Shown here: piece by piece, positions 41,514 to 42,112 of the stretch
How the letters are laid out: each line of letters begins with the position of its first letter
How positions within the stretch are numbered: the first letter of the stretch is position 1
Assembly (NCBI GenBank): GCA_027486695.1
Contig: JAIXOS010000351.1
Location: forward strand, 1 to 42,112
Length of the DNA: 42,112 nucleotides
Direction of reading: 5' to 3'
DNA from: Chitinophagaceae bacterium
Lineage (GTDB): Bacteria; Bacteroidota; Bacteroidia; Chitinophagales; Chitinophagaceae
Program-made: the position numbers and the translations under genes
The notes under the pieces: model-generated
The model's input: only the letters and a program-made list of their open reading frames with translations
The model's database searches: none
What the model was told of the DNA's origin: nothing

Positions 41514-42112
41514 TAATAAATGAGGTGGGTCAGCAAACCATCTCTCAATTTAGGTTCAAACCAAGTACTTTTTGGAGGCATTACATTGCCGCTGTCGGCA
41601 ATATCAAACAATTGATCTATGGTTACCGGATATAAGCTAAACGCTACGGCCATTTCGCCACTGTTCACTCTTTCTTCCAAAGCCTGTAATCCTCTAATAC
41701 CGCCCACAAAATCAATGCGCTTATCGGTACGCTGATCGGTGATACCTAAAATGGGATCTAAAATATTATTGGAAAGAATGGTTACATCCAAAATGCCAAT
41801 TGGATCAGTAGTATAGGTATTTTCTTTTGCTGTTAACTGGTACCAAGTATTGTTTAGGTACATGCCAAACTGATGTAAGTTTTTGGGCTTTAACGGCTCG
41901 GAACCTAATTTTTGAACATCGAAAGCGTGTGCTATTTTTTCTATAAAGGCTTCTTCGGTGAGGCCATTCAAATCTTTTACCACCCGGTTGTAATCCATGA
42001 TATACAATTGGTTAGATGGAAAAAGGGTGGTTAAAAAATAATTGCTTGCTTCAGTAGCTTTGGTACCTAAGGCTTTACGCACTTTTGCCGCCGATGCAGC
42101 TCGGTGGTGGCC
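41513..42112 (-). CDS. DUF1015 family protein, N-terminus beyond the window
   Basis: The visible C-terminal ~199 residues include GHHRAASAAK at the very edge, GGIRGLQALEERV, MAVAFSLYPVT and the signature NVMPPKSTWFEPKLRDGLL. These identify the uncharacterised DUF1015 family, whose full length is about 400 residues. The frame is open to the last base of the window, so roughly half the gene is missing. In many genomes DUF1015 genes lie near serine-biosynthesis genes, which cannot be checked here. It is followed with a one-base overlap by the TPR protein gene. Confidence 0.88.
   Translation of the reverse strand, partial: GHHRAASAAKVRKALGTKATEASNYFLTTLFPSNQLYIMDYNRVVKDLNGLTEEAFIEKIAHAFDVQKLGSEPLKPKNLHQFGMYLNNTWYQLTAKENTYTTDPIGILDVTILSNNILDPILGITDQRTDKRIDFVGGIRGLQALEERVNSGEMAVAFSLYPVTIDQLFDIADSGNVMPPKSTWFEPKLRDGLLTHLIY

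Overview
The window looks like a chromosomal segment of a member of the Bacteroidota, probably Chitinophagales/Chitinophagaceae-like. The evidence is a C-terminal type IX secretion (Por) sorting domain on a 2101-residue enzyme, a long C-terminal extension on ribosomal protein S16, a TTG-N20-TAnnTTTG promoter of the Bacteroidota type before rpsP, A-rich leaders without clear Shine-Dalgarno sequences, and low-to-moderate G+C. The family-level placement is inference.

Layout. Positions 1-599 hold no convincing gene but contain an array of eight 21-bp units. Positions 600-13119 are mixed: a giant secreted heparinase-like protein (-), a fused alpha/beta 2-oxoacid dehydrogenase E1 (+), a GAF sensor kinase (-), a Bcp peroxiredoxin (-), and a carB-type gene that encodes only the N-terminal half of carbamoyl-phosphate synthase (+).

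Positions 13501-37968 are the core of the window: about 24 kb almost wholly given to nucleobase breakdown. The purine arm has guanine deaminase, xanthine dehydrogenase XdhA-XdhB and its factor XdhC, membrane urate oxidase PuuD with a cytochrome c domain, 5-hydroxyisourate hydrolase, OHCU decarboxylase, allantoinase, an allantoate amidohydrolase-like M20 enzyme, and ureidoglycine aminohydrolase. A citrate-lyase-like protein of the DUF6986 type, with no known role, is embedded in it. The pyrimidine arm is one plus-strand series: semialdehyde dehydrogenase MmsA, a class III omega-aminotransferase, an NCS1 transporter, dihydropyrimidinase, beta-ureidopropionase, PreT, PreA and a second M20 hydrolase. 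An Lrp/AsnC regulator gene lies between the arms. Two divergent control regions, allB/puuD and lrp/mmsA, share an identical 14-bp word at nearly the same distance from the plus-strand start.

Together the encoded enzymes would convert guanine to ureidoglycolate and uracil or thymine to acetyl- or propionyl-CoA, releasing ammonia and CO2. No recognised ureidoglycolate-cleaving or glyoxylate-consuming enzyme is present. The second M20 enzyme and the DUF6986 protein are the best candidates for those missing steps.

Positions 38289-42112 return to housekeeping: rpsP (-), a CNNM/CorC-type membrane protein (+), a secreted TPR protein (-) and a DUF1015 protein (-) that runs off the right edge. Two copies of a dispersed ~120-bp intergenic repeat lie at 21401-21520 and 38911-39031. 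I saw no rRNA or tRNA gene, no CRISPR array, no insertion sequence and no phage gene. All functions come from motif recognition by eye, without database searches.
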